NCBI GenBank assembly: GCA_003526375.1 | Contig: DPDG01000097.1 | Coordinates: 1 to 29,876, forward strand | Length of the DNA stretch: 29,876 bases | Direction: 5' to 3' | From: Lentisphaeria bacterium | GTDB lineage: Bacteria; Verrucomicrobiota; Lentisphaeria; Victivallales; UBA1829 | In this document: piece after piece, positions 7,539 through 16,058 of the stretch | Numbering within the stretch: the first letter of the stretch is position 1 | Layout: each line of letters starts with the position of its first letter | Made by a program: the position numbers and the translations under genes | Notes under the pieces: model-generated | What the model was told of the DNA's origin: nothing | Database searches by the model: none | Seen by the model: the letters and a program-made list of their open reading frames with translations, nothing else

Positions 7539-10157
7539 TTATTCCGCTTTCGCTTTCGGTTTGCCCGCCGCCGGAGTGAATTTCAGTTTGTCTTTGGCAA
7601 AATCCACTTTCAGCGTCATGCCTTCCCGCAATTCGCCGGAAATGAGCAGCTTCGAAACCGGTGTTTCGATCTCATTGACGATCACGCGTTTCAGAGGACG
7701 CGCACCGAATTCCGGGTCATAGCCGTTTTCGGCAAGATGTTTCTTCGCGGCTTCCGTAATGCTGAACCCGACGTCCTGATCTTTGAGCCTGCGGGCGAAA
7801 TCCGCAAGCTGGATGTCGAGAATCCTGACGATCTGCTCCATCTGAAGCGATTTGAAGATCAGTATCCCGTCGACACGGTTCAGGAACTCCGGGCGGAAGT
7901 GGTCGCGCAGGCGCATCATCAGGTCTTCCCGAAGCTTTTCGGGGTCTTTTTTCTCCTTGATCTCCTCAAGAAGCATGTCGCTTCCGATATTGGAGGTCAT
8001 GATGATGATGGTGTTCTTGAAGTTGACCGTCCGCCCGTGGGAGTCCGTCAACTGTCCGTCATCCAGAATCTGGAGGAAGATGTTGAACACGTCATGATGC
8101 GCTTTCTCGATCTCGTCGAACAGCACGACCGAGTAGGGACGTCTCCGCACCGCTTCGGTAAGCTGTCCGCCCTCGTCGAATCCGACGTATCCGGGAGGTG
8201 CGCCGATCAGACGCGACACACTGTGTTTCTCCATGTATTCGGACATGTCGATGCGGATGATTGCGTTTTCGTCATCGAACAAATCTTCGGCAAGCGCCTT
8301 CGCCAGCTCGGTTTTGCCGACGCCGGTCGGACCGAGGAAAATGAACGATGCGGTCGGTTTGCGCTGATCCTTGAGCCCGGCTCTCGCACGGAGCACCGCG
8401 TCGGCGACCGTTTCCACGGCTTCATCCTGCCCGACCACGCGCTCATGCAGTTTTTCGGAAAGATGAAGCAGTTTATCCCGTTCCGTCTGGACCAGTTTGT
8501 TCACGGGAATGCGGGTCCAGCGGCTGACGATTTCCGCGATATCCTCCTCATCGACCTCTTCTTTCAGAAGACGATGCTCGCTTGCTTCGTCCGTCTTGAG
8601 TTTCTTCTCCGCAGCCGCGATCTGTTTCTCGATTCCCGGAATCGTACCGTGACGCAGTTCCGCCGCCTTTTCGAGGTCATATTCCCGCTCCGCCTTGGCG
8701 AGTTTCGCTCTGGCAAGATCGAGACTCTCCCTCATCAGGCGCAGTTCGGAAATGGAATTTTTTTCCGCATCCCATGCCGCTCGCAGGGTTTTGGCTTTTT
8801 CCTTCTGCTCGGCAAGTTCTTTCTCGATGATCTTCCTGCGTTCCCTGCTTGCCTCGTCCTTTTCCTTCTTCAATGCGGCAAGCTCGATTTCAAGACGCAT
8901 CGCCTTTCTTTCGAGTTCATCAATCTCGGTCGGGCAGGAGTCGATTTCGGTACGGAGTTTCGCAGCGGCTTCGTCGATCAGGTCAATCGCCTTGTCCGGC
9001 AGAAAACGCTCCGTGATATATTTATTGGAAAGCGTGGCGGCGGCGACAATCGCGGCGTCTTTGATCTTGACTCCGTGATGAAGCTCATACCGCTCCTTGA
9101 GCCCGCGCAGAATCGAAATGGTATCCTCCATGCTCGGTTCGCTGACCAGCACCGCCTGAAAACGGCGTTCGAGCGCGGCGTCCTTTTCAATATATTTCCG
9201 GTATTCATCAAGCGTGGTGGCACCGATACAATGGAGTTCGCCGCGCGCAAGCATCGGCTTGAGCAGGTTCCCCGCATCCATCGAGCCTTCGGTCGCGCCC
9301 GCACCGACAACGGTATGCAGTTCGTCGATGAACAGAATGATGTCGCCGTTTGCGGAAGAGACTTCCTTCAGGACGGCTTTCAGGCGCTCTTCGAATTCGC
9401 CGCGGTATTTTGCGCCTGCAATCAGCGCGCCCATGTCAAGAGCGACAATCCGTTTGTTCTTCAAGGTTTCCGGCACGTCGCCGCGCACGATACGCGTCGC
9501 GAGCCCCTCCACGATGGCAGTCTTTCCGACACCGGGTTCACCGATGAGGACCGGGTTGTTCTTGGTCCGGCGGGAGAGGATCTGGATTGTCCGGCGGATC
9601 TCGTCGTCGCGCCCGATCACAGGATCCAGCTTGTCCTTGCGGGCGGACTCGGTCAGATCGCGTCCATATTTCTCCAGCGCCTCGAACGAGGCTTCCGGAT
9701 TTTCATTGGTGACACGCTGATTTCCGCGCACTTCCTTGAGGGCGAGCAGTATCTTGTCCTGTGTGCATCCGACGGCTGTCAGGATTTTTTCACAGGTTTT
9801 GTCTTCGAGGAGGGCAAGGAACAGATGTTCGACGCTGATGAATTCATCTTTCATCTCCTCGGCTTTGTTTTTCGCCGTAATCAGCACCTGGCTGAAATCA
9901 CGCGAAGTATAGGTCTGCTGCGCGCCCGGTCCCGATACGGACGGAATGGCTTCCAGGGCGGAGATGATCTCCCCGTTGACACGTTCCATCTCAATCTTCA
10001 TTCTCTTGAGAAGCGAGGGGATCAGCCCCTGTTCCTGATTGACCAGCGCATACAGCAGATGAATCGGGCGAATTTCCTGATGCCCGTATTCAACGGCGGT
10101 CTCCTGCGCCTTGACCATGGCTTCTCTGGATTTGGCAGTTAATTTTTCCATGTCCAT
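7539..10157 (-). CDS. clpB: ATP-dependent disaggregase ClpB
   Basis: Hexameric AAA+ chaperone that works with DnaK-DnaJ-GrpE to pull proteins out of aggregates. The 872 residues show the full ClpB plan. A Clp N-domain with two repeats covers about 1-145. AAA1 has Walker A GEPGVGKT (206-213) and Walker B IILFIDEL (273-280). The M-domain coiled coil (about 405-530), which distinguishes ClpB from ClpA/ClpC, is rich in Glu, Lys and Arg. AAA2 has Walker A GPTGVGKT (609-616) and a second Walker B around VVLFDEIEK (677-685). The start at 10157 is preceded by AGGAGAA at proper spacing. The gene lies upstream of grpE-dnaJ-smpB, but a hairpin and a separate grpE promoter suggest its own unit. No CIRCE element was seen. 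Confidence 0.97.
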   Translation of the reverse strand: MDMEKLTAKSREAMVKAQETAVEYGHQEIRPIHLLYALVNQEQGLIPSLLKRMKIEMERVNGEIISALEAIPSVSGPGAQQTYTSRDFSQVLITAKNKAEEMKDEFISVEHLFLALLEDKTCEKILTAVGCTQDKILLALKEVRGNQRVTNENPEASFEALEKYGRDLTESARKDKLDPVIGRDDEIRRTIQILSRRTKNNPVLIGEPGVGKTAIVEGLATRIVRGDVPETLKNKRIVALDMGALIAGAKYRGEFEERLKAVLKEVSSANGDIILFIDELHTVVGAGATEGSMDAGNLLKPMLARGELHCIGATTLDEYRKYIEKDAALERRFQAVLVSEPSMEDTISILRGLKERYELHHGVKIKDAAIVAAATLSNKYITERFLPDKAIDLIDEAAAKLRTEIDSCPTEIDELERKAMRLEIELAALKKEKDEASRERRKIIEKELAEQKEKAKTLRAAWDAEKNSISELRLMRESLDLARAKLAKAEREYDLEKAAELRHGTIPGIEKQIAAAEKKLKTDEASEHRLLKEEVDEEDIAEIVSRWTRIPVNKLVQTERDKLLHLSEKLHERVVGQDEAVETVADAVLRARAGLKDQRKPTASFIFLGPTGVGKTELAKALAEDLFDDENAIIRIDMSEYMEKHSVSRLIGAPPGYVGFDEGGQLTEAVRRRPYSVVLFDEIEKAHHDVFNIFLQILDDGQLTDSHGRTVNFKNTIIIMTSNIGSDMLLEEIKEKKDPEKLREDLMMRLRDHFRPEFLNRVDGILIFKSLQMEQIVRILDIQLADFARRLKDQDVGFSITEAAKKHLAENGYDPEFGARPLKRVIVNEIETPVSKLLISGELREGMTLKVDFAKDKLKFTPAAGKPKAKAE

Positions 10158-10204
10158 AAGCAGTTCTCCTTTTTTGATTTTTGATTTTTCATTTTTACAC
10201 TGTT

Positions 10205-10235
10205 ATTATAAGCAGGTATTATGCCAATCATGGCA
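10205..10235 (-). promoter_or_regulatory. clpB promoter candidate with palindromic operator
   Basis: On the minus strand a TATAAT (10205-10210) lies 47 bp before the clpB start. It is preceded by the 14-bp block shared with grpE (10205-10218). The inverted repeat TGCCA-ATCA-TGGCA (10222-10235) is immediately upstream. The bases 10211-10226 also fit the spacing of a sigma-54 type element (minus-strand GG, 10 bp, GC), but that match is loose. Confidence 0.4.
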
Positions 10236-10253
10236 AATGAGTTTGACGGAATC

Positions 10254-10277
10254 GTGTGACGTGCCATTTTGTCACAC
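10254..10277. repeat. Inverted repeat GTGTGAC-N10-GTCACAC
   Basis: A perfect 7-bp inverted repeat (10254-10260 with 10271-10277) sits between the divergent genes. It could be a regulator binding site for either direction, or an RNA stem. The spacing is too long for a CRP site. Confidence 0.5.
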
Positions 10278-10498
10278 AGGTAAAGAAGAAGCTCAAGATC
10301 CGGCGGACAGAAATTGAAAAGAGAGGAGAGCCGGGCTCAATTCAGCGTCCTCCGGAAATCCGCTTATCCTGTTTCCGGTTTTCCCTGTTGTGCCACATGG
10401 TCCGGAAAGTTGTTTTTTCCGTAAAAAATTTCTTTTTTTGATTGTATTTTAAAAAATGGGAATTATTCTTAACTTTTAAAACCAACAAGGAGAGAGCC

Positions 10499-11914
10499 AT
10501 GTCGAAATATCTGTGCCAGGAGTGTCATTACCTGTATGACGATGCCGTGGAGGAGGTCCGCTTCGAGGATTTGCCGGATTCATGGGAGTGCCCGGTCTGC
10601 GGTGCGCCGAAATCGAAATATGCATTGAAGGAAACGGATGGCACTTCAACTCGAACCGAATCGGAAAAGATGGAGAATCTGACGCGTCCGGCAAAAAGTG
10701 CGGTTCCTGTGAAAGCGGCGGACGAACTGGAAGTCTGGATGAGCGATATCCGCGAGATTGCCGAAACCGGAAGATCGCTGGATGAGGCTATGCGGACACG
10801 CCAGAAGGTGATTTCCTGGGACGATATTCTGATCAAAGGACGTCAGCTTGCACGTCTTCCGCTGTTGCAGGAGGAAAACATTTCCACACGGACTGTAATC
10901 GGCCCCGGGGCAAAACAGCCGCTCGTGATCGAGTCTCCGCTTTTTGTGAGCCATATGTCATTCGGCGCATTGTCCCGCGAGGCGAAAACGGCGCTGGCGA
11001 AAGGCTCGGCAATGGTTCAGACGGCGATGTGTTCCGGTGAAGGCGGCATGATTGAGGAGAGTATCGGCAATGCCCATCGTTACATTTTTGAGTATGTTCC
11101 GAACCGTTACAGCGTAACTGAGGAAAACTTGAAACGTGTGGATGCGATTGAGATCAAATTCGGACAGTCCGCCAAGCCCGGCATGGGCGGTCATCTGCCC
11201 GGAGGCAAAGTAACGGACGAAATTGCCGCTGTCCGCGGTTTTCCGTCCGGAACCGACATTCTGAGTCCCGCGCATTACAAGGACATCACGACGCCGGAGG
11301 AGCTGAAAGCGAAAATCGACTGGCTGCGTGAAGTTTCGGACGGGCGTCCCGTCGGGGTGAAGATCGCCGCAGGATTTCTGGAAGAGGATCTGGATTTCGC
11401 CCTGGAAGGCGGTCCCGATTTCATTACCGTGGACGGGCGGCCCGGCGGCACAGGCTCCGCGCCGAAATACATCAAGATGGCGACGTCGATTCCAACAATT
11501 TTTGCCCTTTACCGTGCAAGAAAACATCTTGACAAACGGAATGCGGACGGCGTATCGCTGATCATCACGGGCGGTTTGCGCATTTCACCGGATTTTGCAA
11601 AAGCGCTTGCTCTTGGAGCCGATGCCGTGGCGATCGCGACCAGTGCGCTGATAGCGATCGGCTGTCAGCAGTTCAAGATGTGCAATACGGGACGGTGTCC
11701 GATGGGATTGACCTCGCAGGATAAAGTGCTCCGGAAGAATGTTGATGTGGAGCGTTCCGCGGAGCGCCTTGCCAATTTCCTGCGTGTCAGCACGGAGGAA
11801 ATCGCCCAGTTCGCACGCATTACCGGGCACCGCGATGTGCATGAGCTCTGTATCGAAGACCTTTGCACGGTCAATTCGGAAATCTCGAATTACACTGCGA
11901 TCCGGCACGTTTGA
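10499..11914 (+). CDS. Rubredoxin-glutamate synthase (FMN-binding) fusion protein
   Basis: An N-terminal rubredoxin domain, with iron-ligating Cys 6, 9, 31 and 34 in CQEC and CPVCG, is fused to a GltB-type FMN-binding synthase domain. The latter begins around residue 105 and carries FGQSAKPGMGGHLPGGKV, the GGTGSAPK turn and a C-x5-C-x4-C iron-sulfur motif (C389, C395, C400). There is no glutaminase (class II amidotransferase) domain, so ammonia would have to come free or from a partner. The rubredoxin may feed electrons to the FMN and replace a GltD subunit, which is not nearby. The start at 10499 is chosen because AAGGAGAG lies 4 bp upstream; an in-frame upstream TTG at 10442 has no such site. 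The stop is 7 bp from that of the convergent deacetylase gene. The true substrate may differ from 2-oxoglutarate. Confidence 0.88.
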   Translation: MSKYLCQECHYLYDDAVEEVRFEDLPDSWECPVCGAPKSKYALKETDGTSTRTESEKMENLTRPAKSAVPVKAADELEVWMSDIREIAETGRSLDEAMRTRQKVISWDDILIKGRQLARLPLLQEENISTRTVIGPGAKQPLVIESPLFVSHMSFGALSREAKTALAKGSAMVQTAMCSGEGGMIEESIGNAHRYIFEYVPNRYSVTEENLKRVDAIEIKFGQSAKPGMGGHLPGGKVTDEIAAVRGFPSGTDILSPAHYKDITTPEELKAKIDWLREVSDGRPVGVKIAAGFLEEDLDFALEGGPDFITVDGRPGGTGSAPKYIKMATSIPTIFALYRARKHLDKRNADGVSLIITGGLRISPDFAKALALGADAVAIATSALIAIGCQQFKMCNTGRCPMGLTSQDKVLRKNVDVERSAERLANFLRVSTEEIAQFARITGHRDVHELCIEDLCTVNSEISNYTAIRHV

Positions 11915-11921
11915 GCTGCTT

Positions 11922-12584
11922 TCATTGTCCTGCCGTGAAAATTTCCCTCATCGGGATGACGCGGCAGTTCTGTTCCGCAAGATATTCCATGCACGCTTCG
12001 AAGCGGGCGGGTTCCGTGTTGACCCACGGATGCGGAAGATCGGGGACTCCGTGGAAGACGAGCACCGTATATGCGGAGTCTGTTACACGCTGAACCGCCT
12101 CGAAAAATTTATTTCCGGTGTTGTCCTGAACGGGAACACCCATGACGCGGAACGGGTCATCCCTTTGCGGATCGAATGTGGTATCGCCGCAGCTCCGGGC
12201 AGTCACATAGCCCCGTTCCTTGAGGATGCCGATCACATTTTCCGCGACGGGACCGCCCGGATAGGCAAATGTCCGGGGCGGCGCAATGGCGTGTTCTCTG
12301 CATTTTTCTTCTATATAGGTGAGCTCGGCAAGAAAGTCCTGCCCGGAGATTTTGCGGCAGTCGCAATGGCTTTTCGTATGATTTCCGATTTCAAATCCCA
12401 TTCCGGAAAGTTCTGCGATTTGCTTCCAGTTCAGGTAGGGAGATTCCCCAAAGTTTTGTGCGTCGGGAAACTCACAGACATAAAATGTTGCCCCGAAATT
12501 GTATTTTTTCAGAATCGGAGCAACGAACTCCAGATGATTCCGCAGGGCGTCGTCGAATGTGAGGATAATTGTTTTCCGTTGCAT
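11922..12584 (-). CDS. Polysaccharide deacetylase (NodB-type)
   Basis: Predicted carbohydrate esterase family 4 enzyme removing N- or O-acetyl groups from a glycan. Motif 1 is TFDDA (residues 9-13). Motif 2 is the metal-binding HTKSH in GFEIGNHTKSHCD. Motif 3 is RTFAYPGG, and a late VFHG supplies the C-terminal histidine. Length (220 residues) is that of a bare NodB domain, and no signal peptide is visible, so a cytoplasmic or specialised role is possible. The ATG at 12584 lies one base beyond the stop codon of the PHP phosphoesterase gene, indicating an operon and probable translational coupling. Its 3' end nearly meets the convergent synthase gene. Confidence 0.9.
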   Translation of the reverse strand: MQRKTIILTFDDALRNHLEFVAPILKKYNFGATFYVCEFPDAQNFGESPYLNWKQIAELSGMGFEIGNHTKSHCDCRKISGQDFLAELTYIEEKCREHAIAPPRTFAYPGGPVAENVIGILKERGYVTARSCGDTTFDPQRDDPFRVMGVPVQDNTGNKFFEAVQRVTDSAYTVLVFHGVPDLPHPWVNTEPARFEACMEYLAEQNCRVIPMREIFTAGQ

Positions 12585-12585
12585 T

Positions 12586-13878
12586 TCAATCCTTTCTGAA
12601 CAGAATATCTTTCAATTCGCCCGTATATCCGGCTTCGCGGAGAAACTTCAGGTGCGGTTGGAAAAAACCGACTTCATAGAGATTATGCGCATCACTCCCC
12701 AGAGCAATCTTGACTCCTGCGTCGATACACATTTTTGTAAAGACCGGGTCCGGACGATTGTGATGGAAGTTGACTTCCGCGGCGACGTTGTGCTTTTTCA
12801 GGAGTTCCACGATCGGTTCGAACAATCCGACCGGTTTTTCTCCTACTCCGTCCCATGAGTAAATGCGGAACGGATGCGCCAGAATATCAATTCCTGATTC
12901 GATCAGAGATTTGACGACAAAGAAAAATTGTCCGTCTTTCGTTTCCGGCGCGCTTTCCTCCGACAGGGCATGAACTGCCCCGACTTTCAGTTCCAGCCGG
13001 TTCAGGATATCCTGCGTTGCGACGAAACGCCCTCTGCGGTCCACATCCAGTTCCATGCCGAGGTAACAACTTTCCCGCTCCACTTCGGCAAAGAGCTCCA
13101 GATATTCTTCCGTCCGCACAGTCCGATCCGCACAGTCGAGCCCCTCCTGATACCAGATTTTGTTTTCGCCCCAATACTGTTCCCGCTTGAAATAGAGATG
13201 CCCGGAGTGTTCCGTGAATGCAATTTTCTCAAGCCCCCACAGCTTTGCCAGTCTGAGACTTGAAATAAGATCCATGTTTTCACTGCAATATGCCATCTGC
13301 GTATGAACATGCGAATCCATCAGACCCGGTGGAAGCCGGTATTGCTCATATTGAACCGTGACTTCACCGGAGTCGGCAACCTCAATGACCGCGAAACGGT
13401 AAGGCGGTTCGCAGAGCGGCGGCGCATGAACCACAAGGACACCTCTGTCAAAACTCGGCACATTGCATTCCGGTTCTGCAATGCAGAGGGGGCAGTGATG
13501 AGTCTCAAGCACGGCAAGTGTATCGGAAGAGATTGTTTCACCACCGTTATGCAGATAGATTGGCTTCCGGGCGCAGTTGCAGTCTTTGATATGATCAGAC
13601 AGGAGAAATTCACCACATTCGACAGGGCTGGGAAGTCCCTTGATTCCCGGAGTCATGGAAAGAAACGGCATCTTGAATTCTGCGGATGCCTCACGAACCG
13701 CCGCAAGCTGTTTTTCCGTAAGTTTTTCCGCGGAACCGGTCAATACTACGGCATCCGGCTGAATCTGTGAATTCAGATAATGAAGAGTCCGGAGAAAAAC
13801 GATTTCAGCGAATTCCCGGTATAAAGCCTCTGCATTTTTTCCGCAGAGATCGGCGAGAAGTGCGATTTTGATGCTCAT
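12586..13878 (-). CDS. PHP-domain phosphoesterase with degenerate N-terminal metallophosphatase-like domain
   Basis: The C-terminal half (residues 185-430) is a PHP domain with its metal ligands: HVH (190-192), TEHSGH (222-227), E276, H303, H335 and GSDAH (394-398). Related proteins hydrolyse phosphoesters such as histidinol phosphate or nucleotides. The N-terminal 150 residues look like a calcineurin-type phosphoesterase that has lost its metal sites: IALLADLCG has Cys where the family has His, and PDAVVLTGS lacks the GD. I choose the ATG at 13878 because the fold begins there (MSIKIALLADL). The reading frame extends to 14130, but the extra 84 residues are not protein-like. The ribosome site is weak. 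It is followed one base later by the deacetylase gene. The substrate is unknown. Confidence 0.8.
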   Translation of the reverse strand: MSIKIALLADLCGKNAEALYREFAEIVFLRTLHYLNSQIQPDAVVLTGSAEKLTEKQLAAVREASAEFKMPFLSMTPGIKGLPSPVECGEFLLSDHIKDCNCARKPIYLHNGGETISSDTLAVLETHHCPLCIAEPECNVPSFDRGVLVVHAPPLCEPPYRFAVIEVADSGEVTVQYEQYRLPPGLMDSHVHTQMAYCSENMDLISSLRLAKLWGLEKIAFTEHSGHLYFKREQYWGENKIWYQEGLDCADRTVRTEEYLELFAEVERESCYLGMELDVDRRGRFVATQDILNRLELKVGAVHALSEESAPETKDGQFFFVVKSLIESGIDILAHPFRIYSWDGVGEKPVGLFEPIVELLKKHNVAAEVNFHHNRPDPVFTKMCIDAGVKIALGSDAHNLYEVGFFQPHLKFLREAGYTGELKDILFRKD

Positions 13879-13987
13879 TCTGATGAATCTGTTGCCTTTG
13901 TAATTTTGATGTTTGCTATAATCTAAAATTGATTCGCCAAGTTTCAAGAAGGCGGACCTAAAAATGGAGTTTTTATTTTCCGTGACC

Positions 13988-14015
13988 TTGCTTTCTCGGT
14001 GGAACTGGTTATAGT
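13988..14015 (+). promoter_or_regulatory. Candidate promoter of the SGNH hydrolase operon
   Basis: TTGCTT (13988-13993) and TATAGT (14010-14015) are 16 bp apart and lie 38 bp before the start codon. A second candidate, an extended -10 TGCTATAAT ending at 13922, lies further upstream. Confidence 0.4.
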
Positions 14016-14053
14016 TTACCGGATACATCAATAACAAGAGGAATGATTTTATC

Positions 14054-15163
14054 ATGGCGAATGCGAAACGCAAGGTGGATATTTCCAGGATCGACAGGAA
14101 TTTTTCGGCTCCGGGAATCGGGGACTTCAATATTGTTTATACGGATGTGAAAAAAACTCCTTTCGTGATTGAGGGACTTCCGTGGTTTAAGCAGAATAAG
14201 TCCGCCTATTACCGCATTCCGAAAAAACTGACGGAAAAAGACACCAATGAGGGAATTATCGCTCTTTCCAATCATACCGCCGGAGCCTGTGTCCGCTTCC
14301 GCTCCGATTCTCCTGTAATCGTGATCCGTGCGAAACTGGCTTATTCCTCCGATATGAACCATATGCCGCGTGCGGGCAGCGCGGGTTTCGATTCCTACTG
14401 CAAGCCGGACGGCGGGAAGCAGTTATATAATAAGACGGTTCAGCCCGGTCGCGACCAGATTGATATCGAGGCGCTTCTCGGCGTAAATCCCCGTAAGGGA
14501 ATGTGCGACTGGCAGGTCAATCTTCCGCTTTACGGCGGGGTGGACACCGTGGAGATCGGGATCGTGAAGAACAGCAGGCTTGAAAAGCCGACGCCTCACA
14601 AGGTGGCGGCTCCCGTGTTGTTTTACGGATCGTCCATCACACAGGGCGGATGTGCTTCGCGTCCGGGAAATGCTTATTCCTCCATGCTCTGCCGCGCCGT
14701 GGATGCTCCGCAGGTCAATCTCGGTTTTTCCGGTTCCGCACGCGGCGAGGAAGCGCTTGCCCGTGAAATCGGGAAACTGAAACTTGCGACTTTTGTTTAT
14801 GATTACGATCATAATGCGCCGAGCGCGGAACATCTGGAAAAGACGCATGAAAAGTTTTTCCGTATCATCCGTGAGCTCCAGCCGGAACTTCCGGTCATCA
14901 TGCTGTCCAGATGCGATTATGCCGATCACCCTGACTGCAACCGTCGCCGCGAGATCGTGCGGACGACTTACCGCAATGCGGTTCAGAACGGGGACCGGAA
15001 TGTATATTTCATTGACGGAGAAACCTTGTTCGGCAGGAAGATGCGGGACGCCTGCACTGTGGACGGCTGCCATCCGAATGACCTCGGTTTCTACCGTATG
15101 CACAAGCATGTTCTGCCGGTATTGAAGAAAATATTGAAAAAATCCGCCCGGAAAGGAGTTTGA
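14054..15163 (+). CDS. SGNH/GDSL family hydrolase with N-terminal GxDLY-like domain
   Basis: Predicted esterase or lipase of the SGNH fold, probably acting on acylated carbohydrates. The N-terminal beta-rich domain (about 25-180) contains GFDSY, matching the GxDLY motif that names it. The catalytic domain (about 185-365) shows block I YGSSITQG with the probable nucleophile S194, block II NLGFSGSA, and block V DGCHPND with D337 and H340. The canonical GDS is GSS here, as in other Lipase_GDSL_3 members. No signal peptide is visible. The ATG at 14054 has AGAGGAA about 12 bp upstream. The next gene begins 3 bp after the stop codon, so they form an operon. Why a hydrolase is coupled to a zinc-ribbon protein is unclear. 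Confidence 0.88.
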   Translation: MANAKRKVDISRIDRNFSAPGIGDFNIVYTDVKKTPFVIEGLPWFKQNKSAYYRIPKKLTEKDTNEGIIALSNHTAGACVRFRSDSPVIVIRAKLAYSSDMNHMPRAGSAGFDSYCKPDGGKQLYNKTVQPGRDQIDIEALLGVNPRKGMCDWQVNLPLYGGVDTVEIGIVKNSRLEKPTPHKVAAPVLFYGSSITQGGCASRPGNAYSSMLCRAVDAPQVNLGFSGSARGEEALAREIGKLKLATFVYDYDHNAPSAEHLEKTHEKFFRIIRELQPELPVIMLSRCDYADHPDCNRRREIVRTTYRNAVQNGDRNVYFIDGETLFGRKMRDACTVDGCHPNDLGFYRMHKHVLPVLKKILKKSARKGV

Positions 15164-15166
15164 CTG

Positions 15167-15889
15167 ATGAAAAAATGGACTTCTGATATCCTCACCCTTC
15201 AGAAATTCGACATGCGCCTGCGCGATCTTGAGATCAAATACCGTACGATTCCCCAGGAAAAAGCGCGTATGAGAGAAGAACTGGAAGCCGCTTCCGCCGT
15301 AACCAGAAATGCGAAAGAGCAGCAGCAGAAAGTCGAACGCGCCATCAGGGAGATACAGTCGTCCATTGCACTGTTGAACGATAAAATCAAGAAAACGCAG
15401 ACGCAGTCCACGATGGTGAAAAAGAATACGGAATATCAGGCGATGCTTGCAGATATCGAGGCGACCAAAGAGAAGATTTCCGGTCTTGAAACACATGAGA
15501 TCGGACTTTATGATGAACTTGAAAGTGCGAAGAAAGCTGTTTTAAACGCGGAAAAAGACTACTCGGCAGCAGAGCGCGCCGTAAAAGCGGAACTTGCCGA
15601 CTTCGATACTTTGGTTTCCGAGATCAAGGAAGAAGTCCTGAAACTGAAAGCTGATAAAAAACGTTTCACGACACAAATCGATTTGAATGTTCTTGAGATT
15701 TACAAGCGTCTTCTTGAGAGCGATAAAAAAGGTCGTCCCGTGGTTCCGATCATCAACGGCTCCTGCTCGAACTGCCTGTTGAAGATTACGCCGCAGACGA
15801 TGAATGAGGCGAAAAAAGGTGCGGTGATCCAATGTGACAACTGTTCTCATATCATCTATGATCCCGAAGCCCCGTTCGACTACGAGTGA
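15167..15889 (+). CDS. Coiled-coil protein with C4-type zinc ribbon
   Basis: A 240-residue protein of the widespread CT398/zf-RING_7 family, whose function is uncertain. Residues 10-180 form a long antiparallel coiled coil rich in Lys, Glu and Ala. The C-terminus holds a zinc ribbon with CSNC (200-203) and CDNC (223-226). Members are thought to act in nucleic-acid or protein complexes. The ATG at 15167 has AAGGAG upstream, within the end of the SGNH hydrolase gene, so expression is tied to it. A 10-bp stem-loop follows, then tRNA-Ser. Confidence 0.88.
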   Translation: MKKWTSDILTLQKFDMRLRDLEIKYRTIPQEKARMREELEAASAVTRNAKEQQQKVERAIREIQSSIALLNDKIKKTQTQSTMVKKNTEYQAMLADIEATKEKISGLETHEIGLYDELESAKKAVLNAEKDYSAAERAVKAELADFDTLVSEIKEEVLKLKADKKRFTTQIDLNVLEIYKRLLESDKKGRPVVPIINGSCSNCLLKITPQTMNEAKKGAVIQCDNCSHIIYDPEAPFDYE

Positions 15890-15903
15890 AAAAAGTGTAT
15901 CTT

Positions 15904-15937
15904 CCTCTTTTTCGAGCTTGAAAAATTGAAAAAGAGG
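15904..15937 (+). terminator. Stem-loop after the zinc-ribbon gene
   Basis: CCTCTTTTTC (15904-15913) pairs perfectly with GAAAAAGAGG (15928-15937). It lies 14 bp past the stop codon. A true T-run does not follow directly, so it may be a weak terminator or a 3'-end stabiliser. Confidence 0.45.
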
Positions 15938-15968
15938 TGCATGTTATAGCTTGTATTTTTTCTATTGC

Positions 15969-16058
15969 GGAGAGATGGCTGAGTGGCCGAAGGCGGCGGT
16001 CTCGAAAACCGTTAACGGGGCAACCCGTTCGGGGGTTCGAATCCCCCTCTCTCCGCCA
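15969..16058 (+). tRNA. tRNA-Ser (anticodon CGA)
   Basis: A 90-base class II tRNA with acceptor stem GGAGAGA/TCTCTCC, a long variable arm (about ACGGGGCAACCCGT), T-loop TTCGAAT, discriminator G and encoded CCA. The anticodon loop CTCGAAA gives CGA, which reads UCG. A 17-bp copy of its 3' end occurs at 890-906. Confidence 0.96.

Larger units (their letters stand above)
10158..10498. other. Divergent regulatory region between clpB and the rubredoxin fusion
   Basis: This 340-bp gap holds no gene. It contains the clpB promoter-like elements (10205-10235), an inverted repeat GTGTGAC-N10-GTCACAC (10254-10277), and an AT-rich stretch before the plus-strand gene. No confident promoter for the plus-strand gene could be chosen. 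Confidence 0.6.

Noticed and set aside
7737..10142. 801-codon open frame antisense to clpB
   Set aside because: Its counterpart frame encodes an unmistakable ClpB; long antisense frames are common opposite G+C-rich codon-biased genes.
10254..10277. CRP-type binding site TGTGA...TCACA
   Set aside because: The half-sites are 12 bp apart instead of 6, so it was kept only as a generic inverted repeat.
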